Of a stretch of 64,000 nt of DNA, positions 1 to 13,800 are shown piece by piece (positions within the stretch are counted from its first letter, which is position 1; each line of letters opens with the position of its first letter). This stretch comes from Bostrychus sinensis. Lineage: Eukaryota > Chordata > Actinopteri > Gobiiformes > Eleotridae. The position numbers were made by a program, and so were the translations under genes. The notes beneath the pieces were generated by a model. It worked only from the letters and a program-made list of their open reading frames with translations, searched no databases and was not told the DNA's origin. The stretch is from the NCBI GenBank assembly GCA_020698575.1, contig CM036248.1, positions 24,540,229-24,604,228 of the forward strand, read 5' to 3'.

Positions 1-3000
1 GTGTCTAATAATAATAATAATATTAATAATAATAATAATATTAATAATAATATTAATAATAATAATAATAATAATGCATTAATAATGTAAGGGATGTATT
101 TCTGTCCCAAAAGTACATTGAATGAGTCATATTTAATTTTTAATCAGATGTGCTGTATTTTACGTTCCCACACCAAAGTGAGTACATGAATTACACACTA
201 GCCTATACTTTAATATGCTATAATGCTTTTCTATGGATTAAAAACATATAAGAAGCTTAGTGTTGACTTCGATTTACAACTCCTATAGCTCTCTGCATTT
301 TCTGCTTTTATTTTGCAGTCACCAGAGATTTCTATGGATTTTTTTTTGCGTAAATGCTCTCTTAACACGAAGAATGGCACAAACACATTCACACATCGTC
401 ACACGTCTTATTCTGTCATGCCGCACTTCTCAACAGAACACCTTGTGCTTTTGAAGTAATCCAGGTGGATTAGATATTGACTGAACATCATCTGTGTCTG
501 TGTTTTGTTTCACCTTTAAACAACAGCAGAGAATCCACTGTCACCTCTTTGTTCTTGCAGTTTGATGTTGTCGAGCGTGTGTAAAGGTGATTGGTCATAC
601 TTTGTGTTGGTTTAAGATGGTTTTCTTGTTTCTGTCTGAGCTGGAGAGTGTTTGTTTTACTTCAGACTTGTTGTTGTTTCATCAAATGTGAGCCAGAGAG
701 TATTTTGTACACAGCATTTTTCCAGACAGACTGCTAAACAGACCGTAGTGGGCTGAGCGTTCACCACTCTGCCACTGAGCACATCAACAAGCTTCTTGCT
801 GAGAGGAGGAATGCTAACTACTCTGCCATTTTGCCACTCAGTTACAATTCATGATTTCTGTATTGATCTGTACACTTGGTTTTACTTGTAAAACATCTCT
901 TCTATTTTTATATTCTAATGAGTATGACAGTGGTAAGTTAGTCTAATAGAGCAGCTTGGAGTAGTCTGTGAGGTTGAGATGACCTAGGTTCTCCAAAGCA
1001 TCTCAGAATAAAAGAGAAACGCTGATTACTGAAGCCAAACAGGACCCAATGTATCTGAGGGGCAAAAGCCACCAACAATGTACAGCAAATAGTTTATAAC
1101 AATTTATAACAGAGTTTGAGAGCTGAGCTGGGGGCTTGTATCTCTTGGGGGGAAAAACAATGCGGTATAAAAATGTCTGCAGATTTTGTTGTTACCATCA
1201 TAGTCAACATTATTCTCTTCTAGTAAGCAGATGAATAAGTGAAGTTGTAGATTTAGCAGTAATTTAGCGTTCCATTTGCAGCCGTGGTTATGCTGAGCCT
1301 CCTGGGTTTATTTTGCATAAATAGCCCAAAATATTACATTTCATGCATAAGGTCCACTGGAAATTGCAATAATATTTCTATTTTTATATTGCGGTTTATG
1401 CCTCAGATCTTATTATAATATTATTTCCCCAATACACGAGGATTAGGAATCTATTAATAATGTTTTAACTGAAAATATAGGTTTGATTTGTTAGTTCTCA
1501 GACCAGGATACACAGACCACTGTACAGCATATTAATTGGCCTACACTGACTTATTAAACCACAAGTTTTGCAATTAATAAATTAACATATTTTTCTTCAG
1601 TGTCCCCAGCTGAAATACCTCTTAACGTCTGGCTTATTTTCACTGCCAGATAGAATGACAGACAACTTTTTACAAGCATGTACTCTATTTGCAAGTTTAT
1701 CAGGATTAATATAGTCAATGAATGCACATTTCAACTCCCTGCAGAATTCATGAGCTGGCTCAAGGGAATGCAAACTACTTCCTGAAACAGCCACCTCTTT
1801 GTCTGTTTCATCCTTCACCTCTTCCCCACTCCATCACTGCTCACACAAAACACAAAACTCATACCATACATTGATATATTATTCAACTTAGTGCCATGTC
1901 TCATAACTTCTCATATCAACAATAAAATGTATTATGTTTTTTAAGCCTCAAAGAAGCCAGATGTTCATTAGGAATGAATGCATAATTTTCCCACATTACC
2001 TAAACTGAATTAACATCGGAACATACAACAGCTGACAGTCATCCCTTTGCCGTGCTTTATCCCAGTCCTTGGACCAAGTTTCCTTGTCCCTTATTGCTGA
2101 CAGGCTCAGGAGGTGCACTGGAAAGATGCCTGACATTTTTGGCTGTGTAGGCTGAGTGTAGGCAGACAGAGCAGAGAGGCACACTCACTGACTTTAGAAA
2201 TACTATGCTTAAAATGTGAGCTCTGTTATAGGAACTGCTGATTTGGAACAGTTATTTCTTCCTGCGGCATTGTTGCCAAGATTTGTTATGAAGCTGAATA
2301 CATTGACGTATCAGAAAAAAGCTACAAAACTACTACTAAGTACTCTGAGCACAGACTTACACCAAGGAAGTTTAAGGTTATCTCTATTTCACAACGATAA
2401 CCGGGGATGTGGGGATCTTCTAGTTCATGGGCTAGAGGCTCATCCCATTGGGTCAGAAAGCCATTATGTTTCATTATGGTATAGAATCAGCTCAAACTAA
2501 TCACTTGTTCGTTTACTGACTATTTGTGGTTGGAATTAGTATCTGCTGGGTTAGCCCTGTATGGCACTGGTAGAGAAGCTTTTTTTTCTCATCCTGGATC
2601 TGGACATTGCTTAAGATCTACACCAAAAAAATAACACCAACACCGACAAAAGCATAAACTCTATGGCAGAGATTATTACATTTGGAAAAGTGGAAAAATG
2701 TGGGTCTTGTAGATTGCTAAGGGAAGTGTTCTGCTTAAAAAATAAATCAGTGCAGATGACTTGGCGGACATGCAGCTACTGGTTTGGTTCCAGGTGGTGT
2801 TGCTCTCTTGCCTCATTAAAGAATATTACCCAGCATGCCTCACAGTGATTGCTTATGCCTCTGTGCTACCACCTTCTACTGACCCCCAGGAGCAACATTT
2901 ACCCTGGAATATAGAGGAGAGTATGCCTGGGGAGCAGTGAAGGAGGATACCATTAATAGCACAATTAAATGTCATTTTTTTGTATTCACTCTGCACTTTG

Positions 3001-3174
3001 TGATTGATGGGCTGTCTGAAATGTAATTACTTTAATCACAGCCCAAAGACATACATTGTTTAACATCAGAAGGCCATGACGGTGAGGAGAGAGTCAGTCT
3101 ATCATTGAGCAGTGAACAAAAATACAGATAGGAGGAATAGGAATAGGAAGGAGTGGCTAACATAAGGCTCATAT
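1..3174. other. Non-coding, likely ENOX2 upstream intron or 5' flank
   Basis: No supportable gene. Short frames here lack splice context or family resemblance. I looked for the ENOX N-terminal exon (DPTAWATAMNNLG-type) and did not see it. Only the ATT-rich microsatellite at the start stands out. Confidence 0.6.
10..74. repeat. (AAT)n/(ATT)n imperfect microsatellite
   Basis: Runs of AAT units interrupted by ATTAAT steps, at the left edge of the window. Confidence 0.9.
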
Positions 3175-3182
3175 ATTTCGAA

Positions 3183-5860
3183 TAGGGATGTAACGGTATT
3201 GGCGAGATCATGATAGCAAAAGTCTCTCGATATCGCCGTGGTCTCGTTACAGTATCAAACAGTATTCTCCCCAAGTGAAAGTACATAGTTTTGTTGCAGC
3301 AGCGTCATAAAAAGCAGAGAGAACTACATAGACCATGATCCTTTGCTCCATTTGAGCCAACAGAGTGGAGGAAGCTGGTGTTTTTAGCAGCATTAGCAAG
3401 ATAAATCAGTGAATATCAAGACTCATGGCTGTTTTCTGTAGCGGAGGATTCAAAGGGTTAGTACATAATACACTAAAAGTTACTAAATAAACTTTTTACG
3501 TTCTCCTGTGGCACTGCAGCACTTCGCTTGTTCATTTCCTGTCTCTCCTCGTCTCCGTGCGCTCGAGGAGTGGACTACAGGCTCGGACTGGACTCGCGCT
3601 GAAAACTATAAACTAGCTTTAGTGTCCAGCAGAAGAAGGTTAGCAGGAGTTTGTGGATAAAAGCAAACAGTGAGCACTTGCCCCTGTGCTGACCACTGAT
3701 CAGTGATGTCTGCTCTTTGTTTACAAGAGCCTCATGTCCATTGACGTATAAGAATGGGAAGTTCCTTATATGATTATTGCTCATGGCACCTGTTTGAGCT
3801 GCTGTTTAAAGCTTTTTGTTGTCAGACCAAACTAATGTGATCCAGATGAAAACTTACTTATCTGTCACACTTTAGAGCAGTGCAGCATACATATATAAAA
3901 TATATATAGTTAAAACAAAGATTAAAAGTATTAATTCTACATTGGTACCAAGCAGCTTTGCGCGGACATGTAGATTAAAACACCTTAAACTAATGTCTAA
4001 GGAGGGAAAGGTTAACCAGCAGGGACTTATTATGATTAAGAACACCAAACTCAACTTAAATTAGATTAAGTATAAAGTTTATTTACAAATTTAGGCAAAA
4101 TAGTATACTGAAAGGCACAGGTAAATATTGAAAAGAATGTAATCTTGAACAGAACCATTATGCAGAATTAGTGATTATTACTGATATTAATTGTAGTAGA
4201 GTAAGCTTATTGTATGACTTATTAAATTATTAGAGATTTCAAGGAATAAAGGTGGAATGAGACTCTAAGTCTGTTGACGCCAGCTCTTGAATGTCACACA
4301 CACACTGCGCTTACTGTACTTGGAGCAGGAGGGAGAGAGGACGATGACGACAAGCCAGTCTCCAGGTTCAGTCAGGAGCTTGCGATGTTTGTCTTTGTCT
4401 TTTTGGCTCCACGAGGTTTCACAGGGCTGGTCTTCCCGGTCCAAGCTGTGGTTTTTAGGTTTGGTCTTCCGAAACCTCAACAAGCCAGTCTCCAGTTGTC
4501 AGGTTTAACAGCGATCGTGATGCCGCTTTTGGGAGAGTTTAGCTGTTGTTCAGTGTAAGGCAGGGTCAAAGTCAAAGAGTATAGCAAATGTCCTTTTAAT
4601 GCCAAAATGTAAAAGTTCAATAAAAACACCTTCACGGCGACTCAAAAACTTTAGAAATATAACTTCTAGAAATAGCCGCTTTGGTCAAGGCAGTGCTTGT
4701 TAAAGCTGGCGGATGTTGCGCGACGTGAGGCTTTCAAAATAAACTACAAAAATTATACTTGAAAACTATCAAATAAAAGTTTAGACGACTTATCTTGAAA
4801 AGATATTATCACCAGCAAAGTAAGATTAACGTGAACAAACGTAACAAACAAACGTAAGGTTACAACGAGAGAAACTAAGAGCAGCGATGAAGATGAGTCG
4901 AAGATGAAGAAAATACACTAGACGTAGTAGACGAAGACATACATGCATACATACTGGACATAGAAGAGAGATGGAACAAAGGATCTGGGTGTATTTTAAG
5001 TCTGTGTTAAAACAGAAGTGGCCCTCCGTTTTCTGCAGTGATAGTGGGGATATCGAATTACCTTTGCTAGACGCAAAGTAAATGTCATAAAAAGAAATGT
5101 GTTTTACTCCACTTCAATTTAACTAGATTTTAAGGCATGTTACATTTAAACTGAGTGGAACGTTTTGTAGCAACCAACATTAACAATACTGGTGAATAAT
5201 GATACTGAAGAAGCCTATATCCTACCAATATTAAACATGATGGTTTCAACAGTTTGCACAAAATACAGTTATGACATTTTCCTGTAAAGCAATGTGTATA
5301 TGCATGAAATCAGTCTCTTGAACAGATGAGTGTAATATAAAGTCTTTGATACGTATGTGACCACAGTCTGTCCTGGCCACTAGCTAGCAGTATTGCTCCA
5401 CGTTTCGAGTCCTCCTGGAATTCGTAAAAGGTCAGTTTGAGGTTAGCTGTAGTGACGCTCTTATCGCACATCTGTTAGAAATGAAGTTTATGGCGTATTT
5501 GCGACTTTTAAGTCAATAAAAGTTGTCATGAAAGATACCAGAAAGCAGACAACCATTCTTATTCATTGTCCTTGGGTCACTATAGGCTAGACACTGTGGC
5601 TTGTGAAAGGAATGTCCTTTTTGCGTTAGAAACAAATATCAGCAGCAAAATCCAGTACTCCTACAGCAGATAAAACATGAAATTTAACAATAATTATTGC
5701 ACCAAGGGCTTGGCAGGGCATTTTTATATAATAAATGTTGTTATTATGAGCATTTCCACAATACCATGAGACTCCCCACAATATCGCAATAAATATTGTA
5801 TCAGGAGGTTAATATTGTGATAATATTGTACCGTGAGTTTTGGATATCGTTACATCCATA
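3183..5860. mobile_element. hAT-like DNA transposon, non-autonomous, 2.68 kb
   Basis: The left end reads TAGGGATGTAACGGTAT and the right end, reversed, TATGGATGTAACGATATC, forming imperfect terminal inverted repeats. The flanking 8-mers are atttcgaa (3175-3182) and attttgaa (5861-5868), a 7/8 match typical of an aged hAT duplication. I saw no transposase frame inside. The interior contains two near copies of CAAGCCAGTCTCCAG at about 4352 and 4481 and a T-rich region; other insertions inside are possible. Confidence 0.75.
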
Positions 5861-5868
5861 ATTTTGAA

Positions 5869-6956
5869 ATTACACCAGCAATGTCCTCGTGTAACTAGAT
5901 CACTGCCCCTTGGGTTTGCTTTGACAGAAACGTTTCACCCCAGAAACACCGACAGAATAAAATGGATTCACACTATAAGTAATGCCACACAATACCAAAG
6001 CACTGTTTTCATGTTCCACACTCATAAACTTTGAACCAAACCAGTCATCTTTCCTTTCTCCATCTTATAATGTACAAAGTGTCATTAACCATGTGACTGG
6101 GGTCCTTCCCATCCCTCTTTCACACCTGCTGAGACTCTGAAGGTGAGGTCACAGGAGGAAAAAGACACAGGATTACATCAATTTTAATGTCATTGTTTTT
6201 TTTTTGTTTTTTTTTTTAATTTATTTATTTTTTCTTGCTGCAGGAGCCAGTTCTGCTCATCTCTTATCTGTCAGGTGTCAGCGCTGTTACATGTCTGATA
6301 TAGTGGACATTAAATATTTGTCTAATATCTTATGATTGATTAGTTTTGGTGAGCACTGATCCTGCATGTGTGCATTTCATTATACAGTCAACGGAGTAAT
6401 TTTCAATTCCTTATTCACTCCAGGTACCAGTGATGCAGAAAGCAGAGGGCAGCATTATTTCCATTTCAAAAAGCCCATATCTGGATGTGTGCTCTTGACG
6501 CAAATACATATTTGTGTTGAAGAAATCAATGCTATAAATAAGCCTATGTTATGTAGGCTCCGTGGTGTACATTATCTATAAGGCTATTGAGTGACATGCA
6601 ACTAAATATGCAAATTTTTGGTGCCTTGACTTATTCATAAATGGCTGAGTTCATTATGCGTAAGCTGTTGTCTCAAGAATTGACACACAAAACACTCATG
6701 GCACATGTGTAAGACATTTATTTTGCCCTGTGCACCAGGAATATTTCTATAAATAACTGATCTCAGGTTATTATAATGTTCATCCTAATGCGTTTTCACT
6801 TTGAAACAATCTTCAGTCAACACATGTCCACATTAGTGTTTAAAAATAATAACATTACATTTAGATAAAGCTTTTGCCATTAAGTTGTCTGTAAAGCTAT
6901 GTTTTGTTTTTGTTTTTCTTTTGCAGAACTCTGAAAAGATAATTATGAAGCAATCA
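5869..6956. other. Non-coding intronic/flanking DNA
   Basis: Nothing coding is supported. It contains a T-rich low-complexity tract at about 6189-6230. Confidence 0.55.
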
Positions 6957-7300
6957 TAGGGCTGGGTGATAAATCAAATTAATTCAGTTAATTTGCTTTT
7001 TTAATTTTGGACAATGTCAAAAATAGCCAAATCGTAAAATCCAATTTAGCAGAAATTAGCATCCTCCAAACACCGCACTGTTTCCTGTGTTGAGGCTAAT
7101 GCTGCTGCTAGCTCCAGAGCGGCTTAAATATGGACTGTGGATACTCAGCAGACATTAAAAACACTAACCACAGAGAAAGGAGTTCATTTACTTTTGTAAT
7201 GTCCTTGTTTAGATAGGGATGCAGTTTGGCCGAAACGAACTCCATAGTGCGTCGTGCAGCAGCAGCAGCAGCAGCAGCAGTACCTTACGTGTCTTTGTTT
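6957..7300. mobile_element. Left-end fragment of a hAT-like element
   Basis: It begins TAGGGCTGGGTGATAAATC, closely like the terminus of a common teleost hAT family (TAGGGCTGGGCGATA as I recall it). The inverted right terminus was not found before the exon at 7672, so this appears truncated; the right boundary is a guess. Confidence 0.45.
7257..7280. repeat. (CAG)8 microsatellite
   Basis: Eight uninterrupted CAG units about 390 bp upstream of ENOX2 visible exon 1, in non-coding sequence. Confidence 0.95.
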
Positions 7301-7671
7301 ATGTATTTTCTGGAGTTAGAGTGTTTGACAGGCTTCTGTGGTGTATCATGGTGTATATTATAATAGACCTGGCCTTTAGAAGCAGAAGGAGCTAAAATAC
7401 ATTTATGTCACTGTTATAAGTAATGCAAGTATAATAATGCACTGTGCTGCTGCCTTGCTGTTTTTTTGTACAGACATGTAGAATTTATAGCCTGGCTAAA
7501 ATAAAAAAATATTATGCAATAATCTCTTTTAAAAATAATAAACCTATATTTAAATAGCCTTAAATAGCCATGTACAGTGTTTTTAATAAATTGTGTTTAT
7601 AATAAATGTTTAATGTGTTATATTAATTGAAAAATCCTATAACCTCATTAGTCGTTTTCTCTTGTTCCTAG

Positions 7672-7824
7672 ACTATGACCCAAATCTGGGAATGATGACC
7701 GAGTACACACCCATGAATCCAATGATGCCTGGTTTGGGTCTGGTGCCTCCTCTTTCACAAGATGTTCCTGTTATCAAGGAGATCATCCACTGCAAGAGCT
7801 GCACTCTGTTCCCACCCAACCCCA
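7672..7824 (+). CDS. enox2: ENOX2 visible exon 1: N-terminal proline-rich segment with CKSC
   Basis: The acceptor is ttcctag before 7672 and the donor is gtaagt at 7825. The exon starts at base 2 of an Asp codon, so one base comes from an unseen upstream exon. It reads YDPNLGMMTEYTPMNPMMPG, then a stretch ending EIIHCKSCTLFPPNP, the family signature just before the RRM. The open frame running in from 7662 is intron read-through with no ATG, so this is not the initiating exon. Confidence 0.9.
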
Positions 7825-10800
7825 GTAAGTCAGCTCACTACTTTGGTACTATAAATGTGTGCAAATGTGGTCTTTTATAACTTCTCCTAACTTTTCTGTA
7901 AATGCAAAAAATTTGTTAGGTTAAGGCAGATGTTAGCATGATTTTCTTTTGGGAAGAATATGCCTTTGGTCTGGCTCATGCGTTTTCATTTTTTTGTTTG
8001 TTTGTTTTTTCAAATTTGCTTAAGAATATAGGAAATGTTTTTTAGCACCATTAGTACTATTTGATGTTGTACAATTTAATAATATTTTAAAATCTATTAT
8101 CTTATTGCAGGTACTGTAAAAGGTAATCAGAACTATTGGATTTGTCAACTCAGTCTAGACAAGTGCAGCTAAAAAACAGTAGCATATTTACATTGACTAC
8201 ATTTTCTGCCAGAGAAAAGTTTCTGCCTGGAGACTGACAAGTCATCTTCAAGGTGACAAAAAACAAAACTCCTCACTGCTGGTACAAAACACACATTTGT
8301 ACATATTCTCACAAATATGTTTTTAACAACCATAAAGCTGCTTTACTGATGCATACAATTACTATTATGCACATGGAAAAGATTATTGAGAATTGAATAC
8401 CTACAACTGTTTTCCTGTTTCTCCTGAGGATAGAAAGACAAAACAACAACTCCCATCATCACTCAGATGTCACTTATTACATTTGTCTAAAGGAACTGGG
8501 AAACCTAAAACCACCCCCTATAAATCAGAGACTGACTTAGTTTGGTTCCCCTTTCTTCTCCGCTCTGTCCCAACTGCTGTCTCTGCCGTTTCCACCCTTA
8601 GTGCTGCTTGTTATCTTCTCATCTATCACCCAAATTCAAAACTCAAATACTTAAATACTAGGAATATGTGTTGATGTTGTTGTTGTTGCAGTTTTTTAAA
8701 GCATTAGTTAAAGGTCCCCTATTATTTTAAATCAACTTTTTTGAGTTTTTAGCCATGTTATAATGTTGATTGCATCCCAAAAACATGCCTGGAGAAGTAT
8801 TTTGTTTCATTCACACTTGTTTGAGTAATCCTGTAATTCTGAGCCTATCCCCTTCTGAAGATCCTCTAAAGCCCATACACCATCATTGGACTCAATCTGA
8901 TAATTTTAGCACTAAAATTGCACCGTCACTACAAAGCAGTCAGCTCATTTATCTATCCGTTTGCATCATGTCACTAATAGTCATGCTAAATAGCCTTTTT
9001 ATGCTCTGTCCATTCCCCACCGTTGCCAGCAGTGAGCGACAGACACCTTATCCAAGATTTTTCTGCAAAGTCAAAGTAACAAGTTTCCCAAAATAAGATG
9101 ATTTCCATACATATACATTTATTTAAGTTAGAAAACATGAAATACTAATGCAAAGGTGTCCAAAACTATTTCAGAAAGCCTAAAAAATCTTAATATAGGG
9201 CCTGTAAGGTAGCAATACATTATAGTATCTGCAGTAGTTACCATTAATATCTAGACCAAAGTTCACCTTACTCATAATTATAAAATCAAGCAAAACAGGC
9301 TTTACACCCAAATAATTTTTATTTTTTTAAAGGTTACAGTTGCTCAACTCTGAAATGCATTTTCTTCAACCTATTTTCCACTCTCTGACTCCACCACTAT
9401 CTGTATGAGTTGCATTCTGACCAAAATGCGCAAATTAGAATCTTGCCGCTCTTCAAAGAATGGTAACTGATTCATAATTTGTCCACTGGGTATGTCTGTC
9501 TGTCAAAAGAGGGCCAAAGGTCTAAAAAGATAATAACAGCCATTTCATTCAGTGGTGAACTTGATTGAGATGCACCCCAGATTCCCTCATCTAGAGTTAT
9601 TCCAAGCACGTCGATTGGCAGCAGACTCAGGACAGACCGAGAAAATGTTGGAGGGATTATGCTGCATTCCCCACTCGGCTTTGAAACCTATCTAATGTCA
9701 GATGCCTTCTCAATTGCTTTTTTATGCAGGCAGAATTAATCAGTGGGAAAAAGCTGCTTGGACATCTGAAAGCTAGAAAATCTTAAAAACATAAAAATAA
9801 AAAAATCTTAAAATTGGCCTAGCCGCTTCTTGCCTCCCAGCAGAGAAGGAAGTGATAATGTCATTTATAGATGCATGATGCATGGTGAGATTATTGGATA
9901 CAACATGTACAGCTCAGGCTTCAGGACTAACATGCGTTGACATACAGTAAGTGAGGGATGCATTATTCTCCTGGTGTCGTTCAGGTACATGAAGGGTTAT
10001 TATCACATGCTGCTTTCATGCTTTTAGTTGATATTACAGGGAAAAGTGCATCTGTGCAACAAAGTTACATACAGAGTCCATCAGAAGTAGTCATTAGCTT
10101 GTATCACTCTCATCTTCTCCTCGCCCACTTGGTGAATATAACATCACCACCAGTGTGCATTTCCAACTCGAGCTCCCTCATATCCTCTCTATTTTCTTCA
10201 CTCAGCACTCAGCACAAACCTCTCTGTCACCTTCTTTATGGCTTCATTGTCCGAGTCGCTTTGCTACAGCAAAGTAGACCAGAACAGCATGAGCAGGAAA
10301 AACTTGATTTGAAAAAGCAATGTAATGCTCTACTCATGTTTTAGATTGAAGTACTCACACAAATTGTTACTAACTATTCAAATCACCGTACATTTGGTAC
10401 CTCATAATGAGGCACTCCTGCTGGGACTGTCTGTCTTTGCCTCTCCACTCAAAGCGTCACATTTTTTGGAAAAAAAGATTGTGAGAAGAATGCTGTGTGA
10501 TTTTTGCTTAAAGTTCTTTTTATGGCTTCACTGTTAAAAAATGTATAATACTCTGACCAATGGACCCACTGAGAGGAATCTGCTTACTTGTAGAAATGTG
10601 ATGGCCAGTGAATGAGGCAATCACACAGTGGTCCATCTCAGTATCCAGCTCAGAATAACTCCACTCTCTTCACAGTATGGACATATACAAAGAGCAGGTC
10701 AGTGCAGAGGCGGTGATTGCAGTCTTTCTGAGGGACATGTAGAAATCCAGCATCCTCAGCTCTGCACTGATTGGCCAGTTCACTCCTCACAGACCCAGTT

Positions 10801-13800
10801 AATCACATTCATCATGCTCCAGAAGTCTGATGTACCAGTCAACACTGATCTGTGCTGAATAACTGATTTTGTTCAATCAAAATAGGGCCAAAAGGATTTC
10901 ATTATCATAGGTAGTGACAAAAAGTGATCTGAGCAGATTACTTCAAGTTCTCATTATTCATGCATTAAGGGTTAAGATTTTAGGTTTAGAGGTATCAACA
11001 TGGAGTTTAACCCCAGGTTTCCTTTGTTGATACATGATTTTGTCTTCCGCACTTATTTATTTACTCACGTCTCAAAGCTTTTTATCATGTAGATCTAGAT
11101 TATGCTAATGCTAATATTTACTTTTTATTGTGATGTGACCTTTACAGTTGGTTAGTTGTACTGTTCTGAATATTAACTTTGTACATAAAAAACTCATGCA
11201 TATTGCATTACTTGTCTTGCCTAATGTTATCACTATCATAGTACTTCACAAACTCTTACTTGTTTTGCCCAAACAAAGATTTTCAAATGTAGGTATGTCA
11301 ACATAACAGCTTTAATTTGGAGCTACAAATGTGGCTGCCAATTTTACTGTTCCTTTCTGACAGAACAGTGTCAATTGATGTACCATGTGTTCAGGCATAA
11401 ATATTTCTTTTTGACCCAGAACAAAATGCTGGACTTCAGAGCAGCTTTAACTTAACCAAACTGACTTCCAACAATTGTTCAAAAACACTGTGATGTTGTG
11501 ATTGCACGGTCTAGTCAAAAGTCAATGTTACATAAATAGGATCTGGAATCTGATGATTTGCTTTCTCCTGTGATTTCCTGTCACTCTTTGCTATCATGTC
11601 ACTAAAGCTAAAACTACACTAAAGGTGAAACTAGTCTAAGATTTTCATTTACTACAGACCAGTGTTTCTCAAACTTTTTCAGACCAAGGACCACAAAAAA
11701 ATTATTTGGGGGACCACCTAACCAGCAAATCATGTTGTCATATTCACTGATACTATAGAATGAATATTGTTGTTCATAATATTACTGTAATACTATGAAA
11801 AGTGAATAGTCTGTAATTGCACAATTTTAAAAACATTATAACAATAATTCCCTCTGTGCCCTTGTTTGTGCTCTTCCACTGGAGCCAGTTTATCCATTTC
11901 ATGCTGGGGCTGTATAGCCTCCCTGGTCCCTCACTACACACTGCCACAGGTCTAATCCTGGGACAGTTTGTAGTCCACCTCTTTTTATATCAGCAATAGT
12001 GCTGGAGATTGATTACATTTTATGCAATTAATCTTAGTCTCGCTGATACTAGAGCCAAACCTATTTTTCCAATTCAAAAGTCGCTCCTCCTCCTGTAGCT
12101 GTCATGTTCCCCTGCATGTTCCGTCTTTCCTATTTAGGACTACCAAATAGTTATGGGGTGTAAATATCTTTTTTCTTCTTATTGTTTAGGCATATGTGAA
12201 GTAAAACATCACTGATATGATGTGAAAACACTGTGTGTTGCCACTGATAGCGTTAATTAGCCGGACATATATTTACCAGGTTATATCTAACATCATTAAC
12301 GGTACTAGACTTTAACAGTTTGTATCTTAGTGATTTCCCAATTCACATGAAACAAACACTGTTAGGAAGCTAAAAGTCTTCTCTCTCAGGCTCTGTGAAC
12401 TGACTCATTCTCAGCCCTAATTAGTAATCTTGAATTCATTAAGTTTAGGTCTGTTTGTTCAAACAGAGCAGACAGTAGTCTGTCGCTCTGCTGTGTGCCA
12501 ATGGGTCACGTGACAGCAGCGACACAGAGGCAGAGGGAGCGCTGCTGCTGGTTCAGGACCACAGTGGAGGAACTCACGCAGACAGTCACCAAAGTTTTCT
12601 CTCATTCAGTTTTTACTCAGTCTGGTCGACAATCTGCACCTCGCCATCTCTCTCTCTAGGGGGCGGTTTGTACACTGCCCACTCAACTAAAATTTACATG
12701 AGGATGTGATAAACACTGTTACAAAATTGTATTTCTTTATATCTGCTCACGGACCACTAGGGGACCGTGGACCACACTTTAAGAATCACTGCTACAGACT
12801 AATAAAATTGGGTTTCAGATCAAAAATTTTCTCTTTAAAGAGTATTAAAACATAGACAAAATGTCTTCAACTCTAAAAACCTAGTCTAGAAGACTTTGTT
12901 TTGGTAAGAAGATAAAGTAACTCTGACATTTCTTCTATTTTTTTCCAGATCTACCCCCTCCGGCCACAAGACAGCGCCCTCCTGGGTGTAAGACAGTGTT
13001 TGTGGGTGGTCTGCCAGAGAACGCCACCGAACAGACCATTGAGGAGGTCTTTGGCCCATGTGGAGGCATCATTGCCATCCGCAAAAGCAAGAAAAACTTC
13101 TGCCATGTTCGATTTGCTGAGGAGTTCACTGTGGACAAGGCGCTCTTTTTGTCTGGTAGGTTACAACACAACAACACGTCTCCTGCTATGGATCCTAGAG
13201 TCAGTAACTCACACGGTCATTACATATTAGTTAGACACTCAATACTATGATACTTCTCCCCAAATATGAAAGGACTCTTTCATAATTGGCAGAAATGGTC
13301 ATTAAGTAAGAAGTAGTTATTGCATGTTATTTTAGCTGTAACATCCTTGGTTCCTGAAAAATAAAAAAAAATAAATAAACACATTTCTTGTATATATTAT
13401 ATTTTAGCTTCTAAAATTATAATTATTTGTGGCATCATTTATTGTGCTTTTCCTATTTTAAGTTTATTATAGCTATCAGCTTCTTTATATGGCCGTTTAT
13501 GAATTCATTCTTTAGAAAATCTTATTTGGCCTTTTACTGAATTTAGATGTATGACCTGTATTATTAAGTCTATTTGCACAATGTGACATTTGTGAGTTTT
13601 GATGAAGGATGCCCTGTGTTGGTCTGTATTTTCTTATTACCCTGAGATGTAGAGCTGAAGTCCATATATTTAGTTGGATGACGGAGCTGTGTAGTTTGCT
13701 CATAAATAATATCCACTCGCCCACACACACAGAGACACACTCTGGAGCAGCTGAGATCTCCTCATATGAAATATTGAAGTAGTTTTAGATTGGAAGCCTG

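Larger units (their letters stand above)
7825..12948 (+). other. ENOX2 intron (visible intron 1)
   Basis: This 5.1-kb intron holds the MITE at 8708-9207 and the hAT element at 11660-12791. Apart from those I see nothing. The frame at 9958-10344 has no family resemblance or splice context and is treated as chance. Confidence 0.7.

Noticed and set aside
7662..7671. TTG-initiated start for the ENOX2 frame
   Set aside because: The bases belong to the ttcctag acceptor of a spliced exon; eukaryotic ENOX genes start further upstream.
9958..10344. 128-residue frame on the + strand
   Set aside because: No recognisable domain, low-complexity Ser/Leu composition and position inside an ENOX2 intron; likely chance.
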